Assembly (NCBI GenBank): GCA_002633085.1
Contig: NSIV01000007.1
Location: forward strand, 1-64,000
Length of the DNA: 64,000 nucleotides
Origin: Curvibacter sp. PD_MW3
GTDB lineage: Bacteria > Pseudomonadota > Gammaproteobacteria > Burkholderiales > Burkholderiaceae_C
Direction: 5' to 3'
The notes under the pieces were generated by a model, which was not told where the DNA came from, ran no database searches, and saw nothing but the letters and a program-made list of their open reading frames with translations. Shown piece by piece: positions 53,000 to 62,774 of the stretch. Made by a program: the position numbers and the translations under genes. Numbering within the stretch: position 1 is the first letter of the stretch; each line of letters starts with the position of its first letter.

Positions 53000-53078
53000 C
53001 AGGGCCACCGAGGAACCGGCTTTGCCGGGCTGCTGGTGGCGCCCCCTGGAGGGGGGAACGCCGCAGGCGGCGCGGGGA
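53000..53078. repeat. GC-rich intergenic multi-hairpin repeat
   Basis: Three small hairpins in a row: ccggctttgccgg (53016-53028), gccccctggaggggg (53041-53055) and cgccgcaggcggcg (53059-53072), in the gap between curA and aidB. Such GC-rich repeats are scattered in Comamonadaceae genomes; may weaken or stop transcription or protect mRNA. Confidence 0.65.
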
Positions 53079-53082
53079 TGGT

Positions 53083-54096
53083 TCAAAGTTTGACCAGCTG
53101 CTTGCCGAAGTTCTTGCCCTTGAGCAGGCCCAGGAACGCCTCCGGCGCCGCCTCGATGCCCTGGGCCACGGACTCGCGCGGCCGCAGCTTGCCGGTGCCG
53201 ACCAGCGTGCCCAGTTCCTTGAGCGCCTCCGGCCAGATTTCCATGTGCTCGCTGACGATGAAGCCCTGGATCTTGAGACGGTTGACCAGAATCAGCGCCG
53301 GGTTGGCCAGCGGCAGCGGCTGGCCGTCGTAGCCGGCGATCATGCCGCAGACCGCGATGCGGCCGTGCGCGTTCATGCGCAGCAACACGGCGTCGAGCAC
53401 CATGCCGCCCACGTTCTCGAAGTAGCCGTCGATGCCGTTCGGGCAGGCCTGCTTGAGAGCCTTCGCCAGCGAATACGCATCCTTGTGCGCCTTGTAGTCG
53501 ATGCAGGCATCGAAGCCCAACTCGTTCACCACGTAGTCGCACTTGTCCTTGCCGCCGGCAATGCCGACCACGCGGCAGCCGCGCGCCTTCGCCAGCGCAC
53601 CGTAGGCACTGCCCACCGCACCGGCGGCCGCGCTCACCACCACGGTATCGCCCGCCTTGGGGTCGATGATCTTCACCAGGCCGTACCAGGCCGTCACGCC
53701 CGGCATGCCGACGGCGCCGAGGTAATGGCTCAGCGGCACATGGGTGGTATCGACCTTGCGCAAGGCGCCGGGCTGCGAGGCGTCGACCACGCTGTATTCC
53801 TGCCAGCCGCCCATGCCGACCACCGGGTCGCCCACGGCAAACTTCGGATGACGGCTTTCCACCACCTCACCCACCGTACCGCCGATCATCACCTCACCCA
53901 GCGGCTGCGGCTGGGCGTAGCTCTTGCTCTCGTTCATGCGGCCGCGCATGTAGGGGTCCAGGCTCAGGTAGTGGTGGCGCACCAGCACCTGGCCGTCCTG
54001 CAGCGCAGGCGTCTCGGTGCTGACGAGCTTGAAGTTGCCGACATTGGCTTCGCCTTGCGGGCGGTTGTCGAGCAGGATTTGGCGATTGGTAGGCAT
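53083..54096 (-). CDS. CurA/PTGR-type NADP-dependent oxidoreductase
   Basis: 337 residues of the medium-chain reductase family without the zinc ligands. N-terminal motif LVRHHYLSLDPYMRGRMNES is characteristic of CurA and leukotriene B4 dehydrogenases; cofactor loop TVVVSAAAGAVGSAYGALAK; GYFENVGGMVLDAVLLRMNA. Reduces double bonds of enones. In this cluster it may handle unsaturated acyl intermediates. Confidence 0.92.
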   Translation of the reverse strand: MPTNRQILLDNRPQGEANVGNFKLVSTETPALQDGQVLVRHHYLSLDPYMRGRMNESKSYAQPQPLGEVMIGGTVGEVVESRHPKFAVGDPVVGMGGWQEYSVVDASQPGALRKVDTTHVPLSHYLGAVGMPGVTAWYGLVKIIDPKAGDTVVVSAAAGAVGSAYGALAKARGCRVVGIAGGKDKCDYVVNELGFDACIDYKAHKDAYSLAKALKQACPNGIDGYFENVGGMVLDAVLLRMNAHGRIAVCGMIAGYDGQPLPLANPALILVNRLKIQGFIVSEHMEIWPEALKELGTLVGTGKLRPRESVAQGIEAAPEAFLGLLKGKNFGKQLVKL

Positions 54097-54114
54097 GGTG
54101 TCTCTCTTAATGAA

Positions 54115-54549
54115 TCAGTCGGTGGAAATGACGTTCAATGCGTTGCTGCCCTTGGGGCCGGTGGGCAGGCGCTTGACGTACTTGAAGGTACCGGTGGCAT
54201 GGGCGCAGACCTTGCCCTCGGCGTCATAAATCGTGGCCTCGGTGAAAGCCAGGGTAGCGGTGCGATGGATCAGCCGTCCCTTGCCGGTGAGCTTGCCTCG
54301 TGCGGCCTGCATGAAGCTGGTCTTCATCTCGATGGTGACCACGCCCATGTCGGGCTGCACGCTGCGCGCTGCCGTGGCCATGGTCACATCCATCAGCGTC
54401 ATGCTGGCGCCCCCGTGCGTAACGGCAAAGGAATTCAGGTGCTCGGGCTTCGGTTCATAGCGCAACTCGGACTGCCCATCCTCAAAACGCTCCAGGGTGA
54501 AGCCCAGATGCTCGACGAAGGGAATGCGAACGCCAAAGGGGATGGACAT
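54115..54549 (-). CDS. PaaI-family thioesterase
   Basis: 144 residues, single hot-dog domain. LNSFAVTHGGASMTLMDVTM holds the HGG motif of PaaI-type enzymes, with VVTIEMKTSFMQAARGKLTG following. Hydrolyses acyl-CoA or aryl-CoA thioesters, perhaps to release CoA when degradation stalls. Starts 4 bases before the next gene's stop, in the same operon. Confidence 0.9.
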   Translation of the reverse strand: MSIPFGVRIPFVEHLGFTLERFEDGQSELRYEPKPEHLNSFAVTHGGASMTLMDVTMATAARSVQPDMGVVTIEMKTSFMQAARGKLTGKGRLIHRTATLAFTEATIYDAEGKVCAHATGTFKYVKRLPTGPKGSNALNVISTD

Positions 54550-54553
54550 GCCC

Positions 54554-55345
54554 TCAACCTCCGGTGACGCAGCTCACGCCACCGTCGACGGCAAGCCACT
54601 GACCAGTGATGTGCTTGCCAGCATCCGAGGCATACAGAACACAGAGTCCTTTCAGGTCCTCGTCATCGCCCAGGCGCTGCAGCGGCGCATGCTTCTTGAG
54701 TTCGTCCTCGCCCCAGGCCTCCAATGTGCCGGCCGTCATCTTGCTCGGGAAGAAGCCCGGACAGATGGCATTGACGTTGATGCTGTACTTGCCCCACTCC
54801 GCCGCCAGCGCGCGGGTGAAGTTGATCACTGCGCCCTTGGAGGTGTTGTAGGCAATGGTCGTCATCTGCGGCGGGTTGCCGCCCAGGCCGGCAATCGAGG
54901 CCACGTTGATGATGCGTCCCGATTTGCGGGCAATCATGCTCTTCTTGCCGATCACCTGGCTCAACAGGAAATAGCCACGGATGTTGAGGTTCATCACCTT
55001 GTCCCAGGCCTCGATCGGATGGTCTTCCGCTGGTGCGCCCCAGGCGGCACCGGCGTTGTTGACCAGGATGTCCACGTCGCCCATGCGCTGCATCGTCTCA
55101 TCGGCCAGACGGTGGATGTCGGCCTCCTTGGCACAGTCGGCAGCAATCCAGCGCGCATCAATGCCGGCGGCCTGCAGGTCGGCCACGGCCACCTCCAGCT
55201 CGTCGGCCTTGCGGGCACTCAGCATGATGCGGGCGCCGGCCTCGCCCAGAGCGTGGGCCATTTGTAGGCCCAGGCCGCGTGAGCCGCCGGTCACCAGGGC
55301 CGTCTTGCCCTTCAGGTCAAACAATTGTTGGATGGTTCGTGTCAT
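54554..55345 (-). CDS. SDR family 3-oxoacyl/hydroxyacyl dehydrogenase
   Basis: 263 residues. Rossmann motif TALVTGGSRGLGLQMAHALG, ILVNNAGAAWGAP, catalytic triad in NVASIAGLGGNPPQMTTIAY followed by NTSKGA, and the end motif ITGQWLAVDGGVS of FabG-like enzymes. Position between acyl-CoA dehydrogenase and thioesterase genes fits a hydroxyacyl-oxidising step. ATG 55345 chosen over GTG 55357. Confidence 0.9.
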   Translation of the reverse strand: MTRTIQQLFDLKGKTALVTGGSRGLGLQMAHALGEAGARIMLSARKADELEVAVADLQAAGIDARWIAADCAKEADIHRLADETMQRMGDVDILVNNAGAAWGAPAEDHPIEAWDKVMNLNIRGYFLLSQVIGKKSMIARKSGRIINVASIAGLGGNPPQMTTIAYNTSKGAVINFTRALAAEWGKYSINVNAICPGFFPSKMTAGTLEAWGEDELKKHAPLQRLGDDEDLKGLCVLYASDAGKHITGQWLAVDGGVSCVTGG

Positions 55346-55360
55346 GGTTTGTCTCACTCT

Positions 55361-55576
55361 TTAGTTTCGGTTGCTCGGTGTTTCGTTCAGTCGTGAGCGC
55401 ACATAGATCAGCAGCACGCCGATGGCGACGAAAACGCCACCCACGCTCTGGATGCCGGCGGCCTGCTCCGGTTCGGCGGCGGCCAAAAACAGGCCGAGCA
55501 CGATGGCCAGCAGGCCGCCGTAGATGCAGATCCACACCAGCCGCTGTATCCACATTAAGGTGGATTTCGATGCCAT
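55361..55576 (-). CDS. Small two-helix membrane protein
   Basis: 71 residues: two membrane segments (about 9-33, LVWICIYGGLLAIVLGLFLA, and 42-60, IQSVGGVFVAIGVLLIYV). Start overlaps the upstream dehydrogenase stop, so it is translated with it. Function unknown. Confidence 0.75.
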   Translation of the reverse strand: MASKSTLMWIQRLVWICIYGGLLAIVLGLFLAAAEPEQAAGIQSVGGVFVAIGVLLIYVRSRLNETPSNRN

Positions 55577-57399
55577 CAGAACGCCTCCTCCGGAAAATCG
55601 GCGCAGGTCAGGTCGCGCGTCTGCACCACATTAAGCCAGGCGCCGATTTTCGGCAATTCGTAGCGGAAGAAAAAACGGGTGGCGAGCAGGCGCCCCTGGT
55701 TGGCTACGTCAGACGTCGCCCCAAGTGCCGTCAACGCCACGTCCAGCCAGATCCAGGCCAGCACGGTGTGGCCGAAGGCCTGCATGTAAGGCACAGCATT
55801 GGCCAGCGCCTCGGTCGGATTCCCGCTTGACCAGGCGGCACGCGTGGCCGCGCCCACCTGCTGCAGCGCCAGCTCCAGCTGATCGGCAAACTCAAGCAAC
55901 TCAGAATGTTTGCGTGCCCGGTCAATGGTGGTACCGATGCGGTCGGCCAACAAGGCCAGACCGCTGCCGTTTTCCATCAGCACCTTGCGCCCCAGAAGAT
56001 CCAGCGCCTGGATGCCGTGCGTGCCCTCGTGGATCATGTTCAGCCGGTTGTCACGCCAGTACTGTTCGACCGGAAAGTCACGCGTGTAACCATAACCGCC
56101 GTGGATCTGGATCGCTAGCGAGTTGGCCTCCAGACACCACTCGCTGGGCCAGCTCTTGGCAATCGGCGTCAGCACCTCCAGCAGCAGCCGCGCTTCGTCG
56201 GCCGTCTGCACCGATCCGGTGTGCTGCTCATCGACCAGGCGGGCGCAATACAGGTCCAGCGCCAGCGCGCCTTCGCAGTAGGCTTTCTGTGCCAGCAGCA
56301 TGCGCTTGACGTCGGCGTGCTCGATGATGCGGATCTGCCCCTGGGTTGCGTCCTTGCCGGCAGGACCGATCGGCCGGCCCTGCGGCCGGTTTTTCGCGTA
56401 ATCGAGGCTCGCGTGGTAACCGGCCATGCCCAGCATGGTGGCCGCCATGCCAATGCCGATGCGCGCCTCGTTCATCATGTGGAACATGCAGCGCAGGCCC
56501 TGGCCGGGCTCGCCAACCAGATAACCCACGGCACCGGCTCCACCGCGCACCGGGTACTTGCCTTCGCCGAAATTCAGCAGCGTGTTGGTGGTGCCACGCC
56601 AGCCGCACTTGTGGTTCAGGCCGGCCAGCGCCACGTCATTGCGCTCACCCGTGAGGTGGCCTTGCGCGTCCACCAGCTTCTTCGGCACGATAAAGAGAGA
56701 AATGCCGCGCGTGCCGGGAATCGTCTTGCCGTCCGGCCCGGGAATCTTGGCCAGTACCAGATGGATGATGTTCTCGGTCAGCTCATGCTCGCCAGCCGAG
56801 ATCCACATCTTGTTGCCCTTGAGCCGGAAGCGCGGCCCGAGCGGATCCGAGGCGAAGTCATCGCCGTCCGGCACCGCGCGTGTGGCAATGTCGCTCAGGG
56901 ACGAGCCGGCCTGCGGCTCGGAAAGGCACATGGTGCCGGAGAAGCGGCCGGCAAATTCGTTCTTCGCGAACACGTCCTTCTGCAATGGCGTGCCGTGCGC
57001 CATCAGGAGGTTGGCGTTGCCGGCCGTCAACAGGCCGGAGCCGATGCTGACCGAGGCCATGGCAAAGAAGGAGTTGGCCGCCGCCTCCACCGTGTAGGGC
57101 AGCTGCATGCCGCCCATCTCGTAATCCTGCGCCGCGCTGAGCATGCCGGACGCGGCATAGGCTTTCTGCGCCTCGTAGGTGGCCTGCGGCAGGATCACCT
57201 TCTCGCCATCGAAGCGCGGCTCCTCGGTATCCACGGTACGGTTGAACGGCGCGTACTTCTCGCGTGCGATGCGCTCACAGGTTTCCAGCACGGCATCGAA
57301 GGTTTCGCGCGAGTGATCGGCGAAACGGGTGCGCTGGCTCAGCGTCTCGGCATCGAGCCACTGGTAGAGAAGAAATTCGAGTGTCTGGCGATAGCTCAT
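55576..57399 (-). CDS. Acyl-CoA dehydrogenase, large C-terminal-domain type
   Basis: 607 residues. FAD/acyl-CoA binding marks: MCLSEPQAGSSLSDIATRAV, KMWISAGEHELTENIIHLVL, IHGGYGYTRDFPVEQYWRDN, then the extra C-terminal helical domain (DRARKHSELLEFADQLELAL) typical of about 600-residue dehydrogenases such as DmdC. Chain-length specificity cannot be read. ATG 57399 (MSYRQTLEF) begins the family's N-terminus. Confidence 0.93.
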   Translation of the reverse strand: MSYRQTLEFLLYQWLDAETLSQRTRFADHSRETFDAVLETCERIAREKYAPFNRTVDTEEPRFDGEKVILPQATYEAQKAYAASGMLSAAQDYEMGGMQLPYTVEAAANSFFAMASVSIGSGLLTAGNANLLMAHGTPLQKDVFAKNEFAGRFSGTMCLSEPQAGSSLSDIATRAVPDGDDFASDPLGPRFRLKGNKMWISAGEHELTENIIHLVLAKIPGPDGKTIPGTRGISLFIVPKKLVDAQGHLTGERNDVALAGLNHKCGWRGTTNTLLNFGEGKYPVRGGAGAVGYLVGEPGQGLRCMFHMMNEARIGIGMAATMLGMAGYHASLDYAKNRPQGRPIGPAGKDATQGQIRIIEHADVKRMLLAQKAYCEGALALDLYCARLVDEQHTGSVQTADEARLLLEVLTPIAKSWPSEWCLEANSLAIQIHGGYGYTRDFPVEQYWRDNRLNMIHEGTHGIQALDLLGRKVLMENGSGLALLADRIGTTIDRARKHSELLEFADQLELALQQVGAATRAAWSSGNPTEALANAVPYMQAFGHTVLAWIWLDVALTALGATSDVANQGRLLATRFFFRYELPKIGAWLNVVQTRDLTCADFPEEAF

Positions 57400-57403
57400 G
57401 TCG

Positions 57404-57865
57404 TTATACCGATGGGGCTTGCGGCAATGCCGTGATCGTGCCTTGCGCCACGGCGCAGAGTTTCTCTGCCCCATCCTTCAGCACGAAGACATCGCAACGA
57501 CACACGGCCTGGCTCTTGCCGTGATGGACCGCGTGGGCGCGCGCAATCAGGCGTTCGCCCACGGCAGGTCGCACATAGTTGATCTTGAATTCAGAGGTCA
57601 CCACCGGCACCCGCATGGCGGTCCCGCCAGCATAGGTCAGCGCGTTGTCGGCCGCGTAACTGACCACGCCGCCATGCACGAAACCATGCTGCTGGCGGAT
57701 CGAATCGCTGACCGGCACATGCAATTCGCACTGGCCGGGCGAGAGCGCCTGCAACTCGGCGCCGATCAGCACGCTGAAGGGTTGCTTGGCCAGCACCTCG
57801 CGCCCCATCGCCAGGAAGGTTTCAGGCGAAACCGTTGGCGACCACGGGGCGTCCGGGCTGGTCAT
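57404..57865 (-). CDS. PaaI-like thioesterase
   Basis: 153 residues, hot-dog fold with QQHGFVHGGVVSYAADNALT (HGG motif) and VVTSEFKINYVRPAVGERLI. Second thioesterase in the cluster, directly between the thiolase and the acyl-CoA dehydrogenase. ATG 57865 (MTSPDAPWSP) used. Confidence 0.9.
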   Translation of the reverse strand: MTSPDAPWSPTVSPETFLAMGREVLAKQPFSVLIGAELQALSPGQCELHVPVSDSIRQQHGFVHGGVVSYAADNALTYAGGTAMRVPVVTSEFKINYVRPAVGERLIARAHAVHHGKSQAVCRCDVFVLKDGAEKLCAVAQGTITALPQAPSV

Positions 57866-57872
57866 GGCAAGC

Positions 57873-59048
57873 TCAGAGCACCTCGAACACGCCGGCTGCG
57901 CCCATGCCGCCACCAATGCACATGGTGACCACGACGCGTTTGGCTTTACGGCGCTTGCCTTCGATGAGCGCATGACCGGTCAGACGCTGGCCGCTCACGC
58001 CGTAGGGGTGACCCACGGCAATGGCGCCGCCATTGACGTTCAGGCGATCCGCCGGGATGCCCAGCTTGTCACGGCAGTACAGCACCTGCACGGCAAAGGC
58101 TTCGTTGAGTTCCCACAGGTCGATGTCGCCAACCTTCAGGCCCAGCTTGGACAGCACTTTCGGAATGGCGAACACCGGGCCGATGCCCATTTCGTCGGGT
58201 TCGCAACCGGCGACAGCAAAGCCGAGGAAACGGCCCAGCGGTTGGAGGCCGCGCTTGGAAGCCAGCTCTTCGCTCATTACCACGCAGGCGCCGGCACCAT
58301 CCGAGAACTGGCTGGCATTGCCGGCCGTGATCAGGCCGCCGGGCAGCGCCGAGCGCAGGCCGCTGATGTTGTCCTTGGTCGTGCCTTCACGCGTGCCCTC
58401 GTCTTTGGACACCGTCACCTCCTTGGTGATCAGGCCCAGCGTCTTGTCGGCAATGCCGGCGGTCACGGTGATGGGGGCGATCTCGGCATCGAACAGGCCA
58501 GCAGCCTGGGCAGCGCAGGCCTTCTGCTGGCTGGCGGCACCGTATTCGTCCATGGCATCGCGGCTGATGTTGTAGCGCTTGGCCACCATCTCGGCGGTCT
58601 CCAGCATGGACCAGTAGATCTCGGGCTTGGTCTTGGCCAGCGACAGGTCGCGCAGCATGTGCATGTTCATCTCCTGCTGCACGCAGGAAATGCTCTCCAC
58701 GCCGCCGGCTACAAAAACATCGCCCTCACCGGCAATGATGCGCTGGGCCGCCAGCGCAATGGTCTGCAGGCCGGAGGAGCAAAAACGGTTGACCGTCATG
58801 CCCGAGACGGTGACCGGGCAGCCGGCCTTGAGCGCAATCTGGCGTGCGATGTTGGCACCCGTGGCGCCCTCGGGGTTGGCACAGCCCATGAGCACATCTT
58901 CAACCTCGGCGGCCTCGATGCCGGCGCGCGCAATGGCGTGCTGCACGGCATGGCCGCCCAGGGTGGCTCCATGGGTCATGTTGAAGGCGCCCTTCCAGCT
59001 CTTGGCCAGGGGGGTGCGTGCGGTGGAAACGATAACGGCGTTCGTCAT
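57873..59048 (-). CDS. Acetyl-CoA C-acyltransferase (thiolase)
   Basis: 391 residues. Nucleophile Cys in [20 protein letters not shown], His in [20 protein letters not shown], second Cys in [16 protein letters not shown]. Catalyses the last step of beta-oxidation, or acetoacetyl-CoA formation. It is 23 bases downstream of the FadB-type gene, the fadBA layout, which favours the degradative role. Confidence 0.95.
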   Translation of the reverse strand: MTNAVIVSTARTPLAKSWKGAFNMTHGATLGGHAVQHAIARAGIEAAEVEDVLMGCANPEGATGANIARQIALKAGCPVTVSGMTVNRFCSSGLQTIALAAQRIIAGEGDVFVAGGVESISCVQQEMNMHMLRDLSLAKTKPEIYWSMLETAEMVAKRYNISRDAMDEYGAASQQKACAAQAAGLFDAEIAPITVTAGIADKTLGLITKEVTVSKDEGTREGTTKDNISGLRSALPGGLITAGNASQFSDGAGACVVMSEELASKRGLQPLGRFLGFAVAGCEPDEMGIGPVFAIPKVLSKLGLKVGDIDLWELNEAFAVQVLYCRDKLGIPADRLNVNGGAIAVGHPYGVSGQRLTGHALIEGKRRKAKRVVVTMCIGGGMGAAGVFEVL

Positions 59049-59071
59049 TTCAAATTCTCCAGGTCTGCGGC

Positions 59072-61174
59072 TCAGCCGTTGAATGTCTTGCCTTCGGCCA
59101 CGAGACGGGCCAAGAGCGGTGCGGGTTGCCAGAATTGGGCGTCGTCCAGCGGATTTTTTGCAAAACGCTTCATGCTCTGCGCCACGTTGAACAGCCCCAC
59201 GGTGTCGGCGTACTGCATCGGGCCGCCGCGATGGATCGGGAAACCATAGCCGGTGAGGTAGACCATGTCGATGTCGCTGGCACGGGAGGCAATGCCTTCT
59301 TCCAGAATGTGGGCGGCTTCGTTGACCAGCGAGTACACCAGACGCTGCACGATTTCCTCGTCGGAAATCTTGCGCGGGGTGATGCCCATGTCCTTGCGGT
59401 GCTTCTCGACCATGTCCACCACCAGCTGGCTGGGGATGGCGTCGCGCTTGCCCGGCTTGTAGTCATACCAGCCGGCACCGGTCTTCTGACCAAAACGGCC
59501 CAGCTCGCACAGCAGATCGGCCGTCTTGCTGTATTTCATGCCCGGCTTCTCCTGGTAGCGACGCTTGCGGATGGCCCAGCCGATGTCGTTGCCGGCCAGG
59601 TCGCCCATACGGAACGGGCCCATGGCAAAACCGAATTTTTCGATGGCCTTGTCAACCTGGGCCGGGGTGCAGCCTTCCTCCAGCAGGAAGCCGGCCTGAC
59701 GGCTGTACTGCTCGATCATGCGGTTGCCGATGAAGCCGTCGCAGACGCCGGAGACGACCGCCGTCTTCTTGATGGTCTTGGCCACCGACATGACCGTGGC
59801 CAGCACGTCCTTGGCGGTCTTGGCGCCACGCACCACTTCCAGCAGCTTCATCACATTGGCCGGGCTGAAGAAGTGCAGGCCGACCACGTCCTGCGGACGC
59901 TTGGTGAAGGAAGCGATCTTGTTGACGTCCAGCGTCGAGGTGTTGGAAGCCAGGATGGCCCCGGGTTTCATCACCTCGTCCAGCTTCTTGAACACGGCTT
60001 CCTTGACGCCCATTTCCTCGAACACCGCCTCGATCACGAGGTCGGCGTCCTTCAGGTCTTCATAGTTCAGCGTGCTCGACAGCAGCGCCATGCGCTGTTC
60101 GTATTTGTCTTGCTTGAGCTTGCCCTTGCCGACCTGGGCTTCGTAGTTCTTGCGGATGGTGGCGATGCCGCGGTCCAACGCCTCCTGCTTCATCTCCAGC
60201 ATCTTGACCGGGATACCGGCATTGAGGAAGTTCATGGTGATGCCGCCGCCCATGGTGCCGGCACCGATCACCGCCACCGACTTGATCTCGCGCTTGGGCG
60301 TATCTTCCGGCACATCCGGAATTTTGGAGGCGGCACGTTCAGCTGCGAAGAGATGGCGCAGGGCACGGCACTCGGGCGTCCACATCAGGTTGATGAAGAT
60401 CTCGCGCTCGAACACCATGCCGTCGTCGAACTTCTTTTTGGTGGCGGCTTCCACTGCATCGACGCATTTGGCCGGAGCCGGGAAGTTCTTCGCCATACCC
60501 TTGACCATGTTGCGCGCGAACTGGAAGTAGGCATCGCCTTGCGGGTGCTTGGCCAGCAGGTTACGCACCAACGGCAGCGGACGGATGTCAGCCTTCTCGC
60601 GCGCCAAGGCCAGCGCCTCATCCAGCAGGGTCTCGGCAGACTTGGCCATCTTGTCGAACAGCTTCTGGCCCGGCACCATAGCCAGCATCTCGCTGGGCAC
60701 GGGCTCGCCGCTGACGATCATGTTCAGCGCGGGCTCCACACCTAGCGCACGCGGCAGACGCTGCGTGCCGCCGGCGCCCGGAATCAGGCCCAGCTTGACT
60801 TCAGGCAGCGCGATCTTGCAGCCAGGGGCGGCAATGCGGTAGTGGCAGCCCAGCGGCAGCTCCAGGCCACCGCCCATGGCGATGGTGTGCATGGCAGCCA
60901 CCACCGGTTTGTCGGAGTTCTCGATCGCCAGGATGACGCTCAGCAGATTGGGTTCCTGCAGCGCCTTGGGGGTGCCGAATTCCTTGATGTCGGCGCCACC
61001 GGAGAAAGCCTTGCCGGCACCGGTGATGACGATGGCCTTGACCGCGGCATCGGCATTGGCACGCTCCAGGGCGTTGGTAATGCCTTGCCGGGTGGCGAGA
61101 CCCAGGCCGTTGACGGGGGGATTGTTCAGCGTGATCACGGCCACATCGCCGTGTACTTGGTATTCAGCGCTCAT
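59072..61174 (-). CDS. Enoyl-CoA hydratase / 3-hydroxyacyl-CoA dehydrogenase (FadB/FadJ type)
   Basis: 700 residues. Crotonase domain about 1-190 ([40 protein letters not shown]), then NAD-binding [20 protein letters not shown] at about 300 and [20 protein letters not shown] with the catalytic His; C-terminal 3HCDH repeat ends with [17 protein letters not shown]. Multi-functional beta-oxidation enzyme. First gene of the fad-type cluster, with a palindrome upstream. Confidence 0.95.
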   Translation of the reverse strand: MSAEYQVHGDVAVITLNNPPVNGLGLATRQGITNALERANADAAVKAIVITGAGKAFSGGADIKEFGTPKALQEPNLLSVILAIENSDKPVVAAMHTIAMGGGLELPLGCHYRIAAPGCKIALPEVKLGLIPGAGGTQRLPRALGVEPALNMIVSGEPVPSEMLAMVPGQKLFDKMAKSAETLLDEALALAREKADIRPLPLVRNLLAKHPQGDAYFQFARNMVKGMAKNFPAPAKCVDAVEAATKKKFDDGMVFEREIFINLMWTPECRALRHLFAAERAASKIPDVPEDTPKREIKSVAVIGAGTMGGGITMNFLNAGIPVKMLEMKQEALDRGIATIRKNYEAQVGKGKLKQDKYEQRMALLSSTLNYEDLKDADLVIEAVFEEMGVKEAVFKKLDEVMKPGAILASNTSTLDVNKIASFTKRPQDVVGLHFFSPANVMKLLEVVRGAKTAKDVLATVMSVAKTIKKTAVVSGVCDGFIGNRMIEQYSRQAGFLLEEGCTPAQVDKAIEKFGFAMGPFRMGDLAGNDIGWAIRKRRYQEKPGMKYSKTADLLCELGRFGQKTGAGWYDYKPGKRDAIPSQLVVDMVEKHRKDMGITPRKISDEEIVQRLVYSLVNEAAHILEEGIASRASDIDMVYLTGYGFPIHRGGPMQYADTVGLFNVAQSMKRFAKNPLDDAQFWQPAPLLARLVAEGKTFNG

Positions 61175-61202
61175 GCTTGCGTTCCTCGGGTTTCTAAAAA
61201 TA

Positions 61203-61214
61203 GAACGGTCGTTC
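61203..61214. promoter_or_regulatory. TetR-type operator candidate
   Basis: gaacggtcgttc: inverted repeat GAACG / CGTTC with 2-base spacer, 29 bases upstream of the FadB-type ATG. Such GAACG-type palindromes are typical of TetR-family repressors of fatty-acid genes (PsrA/FadR-like). No regulator gene is in the window. Confidence 0.45.
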
Positions 61215-61290
61215 GATTTTGGATTCTAAGAGCTTTGTGTTGCAGTGCAATGCACACTTGTCGCAGGAGGGACAAACCTGTCGGGACAGG

Positions 61291-61992
61291 TCAGACTTCC
61301 AGCCACTCCTTGCGGGTGTAGGTATCGTTGCGCAGGCTCTCGGGCGTGCCCTCGAACACGATGCACCCATGACCCATCACCAGGGCGCGGTCGGAAATCG
61401 CCATCGCAATGGTGAGCTTCTGCTCAATCAGCAGCACCGAGATGCCGCGCTCCTTGAGCTTCTTCAGGTACTCGCCGACCAGTTCCACGATCTTGGGTGC
61501 CAGACCTTCGGTCGGCTCGTCAATGATGATGAGGTCGGGGTCGCCCATCAGGGTGCGGCACAGGGTCAGCATCTGCTGCTCGCCGCCCGAGAGGACGCCT
61601 GCCTCGGTATGCTGACGCTCCTTCAGGCGCGGGAACATGGCGTACATGTCGTCCAGGCTCCAGCGGCCGTTTTTGCCCGCGCGCTTCTGCCCGAGCTGCA
61701 GGTTCTGCTGCACGGTCAGTTTCGGGAAAATGTCGCGGTTCTCCGGCACGTAACCCAGCCCCAGGTGCGCAATCTCGAAGGTCTTGCGGCCCTGGATATC
61801 GCGCCCCTGCCACTGAATGCTGCCTTCACAGTCCACCAGCCCCATGATGGCCTTGGCCGTGGTGGAACGCCCCGACCCGTTGCGTCCCAACAGGGCCACG
61901 ATCTCGCCGGCCTCAACCTCGAAACTCACGCCGTGCAGCACATGGCTCTTGCCATAAAAGGCGTGCAGATTGTCAACTTTCAGGATGCTCAT
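61291..61992 (-). CDS. livF: Branched-chain amino acid ABC transporter ATPase LivF
   Basis: 233 residues. ABC ATPase: Walker A reads LLGRNGSGRSTTAKAIMGLV, with Arg in the place of the usual lysine; signature LSGGEQQMLTLCRTLMGDPD; Walker B LIIIDEPTEGLAP. The C-terminal GHGCIVFEGTPESLRNDTYT pattern is LivF-like. Overlaps livG as TGATG. Together with beta-oxidation genes, the system may import other carboxylates or amino acids. Confidence 0.92.
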   Translation of the reverse strand: MSILKVDNLHAFYGKSHVLHGVSFEVEAGEIVALLGRNGSGRSTTAKAIMGLVDCEGSIQWQGRDIQGRKTFEIAHLGLGYVPENRDIFPKLTVQQNLQLGQKRAGKNGRWSLDDMYAMFPRLKERQHTEAGVLSGGEQQMLTLCRTLMGDPDLIIIDEPTEGLAPKIVELVGEYLKKLKERGISVLLIEQKLTIAMAISDRALVMGHGCIVFEGTPESLRNDTYTRKEWLEV

Positions 61993-62774
61993 CAATGTCC
62001 TCCGGCCTGGGCGTCGGCCACGGCCGAGCCGAGATAGGCCTCTTGCACCTTGGCATTGGCGCGCACAGCCTCGGGCGTGTCGAAGGCGATCACCTCGCCG
62101 TAGACCACCACCGCAATCTTGTCGGCCAGGCCGAACACCACCCCCATGTCATGCTCCACCGTCAGCAGGGTCTTGCCTTCAGTGACTTCTCGGATCAGGT
62201 GGATGAAGCGCGCCGTCTCGCTCTTGCTCATGCCGGCAGTCGGCTCGTCAAGCAGGATGACGCTGGCGCCACCGGCAATGGTGACGCCGATCTCCAGCGC
62301 CCGCTGCTCGGCATAGGTCAGGTTCACCGCCAGCACATCGCGCTTCTTGTCGAGCCGGATCATCTCCATCAATTGCTCGGTGCGTTCGTTGGCATCTTCG
62401 AGGTCGGCCAGAAACTTGAAGAAGGTGTAACGGTAGCCCAGGCTCCACAACACCGCGCAGCGCAGGTTCTCGAATACGCTGAGCTTGGGGAAGATGTTGG
62501 TGATCTGGAAGCTGCGCGACAGCCCCATGCGGTTGATCTCGTAGGGCTTCTTGCCATCGATGCGCTGGCCGTGCAGCAGCACTTCGCCGCTGCTCGCCCC
62601 GAAGCGCCCGCTGATGAGGTTGAACAACGTGGACTTGCCGGCCCCATTCGGGCCGATCACGGCCACCCGCTCGCCGGCCTGGACAGCCAGGTTGACGCCG
62701 CGGATGATTTCGGTCTTGCCGAAACTCTTGCGGACGTCTTTCAGCTCCAATGCGTAGGTTTGTGCTTCACTCAC
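61992..62774 (-). CDS. livG: Branched-chain amino acid ABC transporter ATPase LivG
   Basis: 260 residues. Walker A VIGPNGAGKSTLFNLISGRF, signature region NLTYAEQRALEIGVTIAGGA (divergent LSYGEQ-type), Walker B VILLDEPTAGMSKSETA, H-loop TVEHDMGVVFGLADKI. Starts with GTG 62774, overlapping the livM stop. The LivG-type Q-loop follows RSFQITNIFPKLSVFENLRC. Confidence 0.92.
   Translation of the reverse strand: MSEAQTYALELKDVRKSFGKTEIIRGVNLAVQAGERVAVIGPNGAGKSTLFNLISGRFGASSGEVLLHGQRIDGKKPYEINRMGLSRSFQITNIFPKLSVFENLRCAVLWSLGYRYTFFKFLADLEDANERTEQLMEMIRLDKKRDVLAVNLTYAEQRALEIGVTIAGGASVILLDEPTAGMSKSETARFIHLIREVTEGKTLLTVEHDMGVVFGLADKIAVVVYGEVIAFDTPEAVRANAKVQEAYLGSAVADAQAGGH

Noticed and set aside
52972-54567. 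531-residue plus-strand open frame
   Set aside because: Antisense of CurA-type and PaaI genes; rich in His/Gln/Arg as typical of shadow frames.
59126-60745. 539-residue plus-strand frame
   Set aside because: Antisense shadow of the FadB-type gene.
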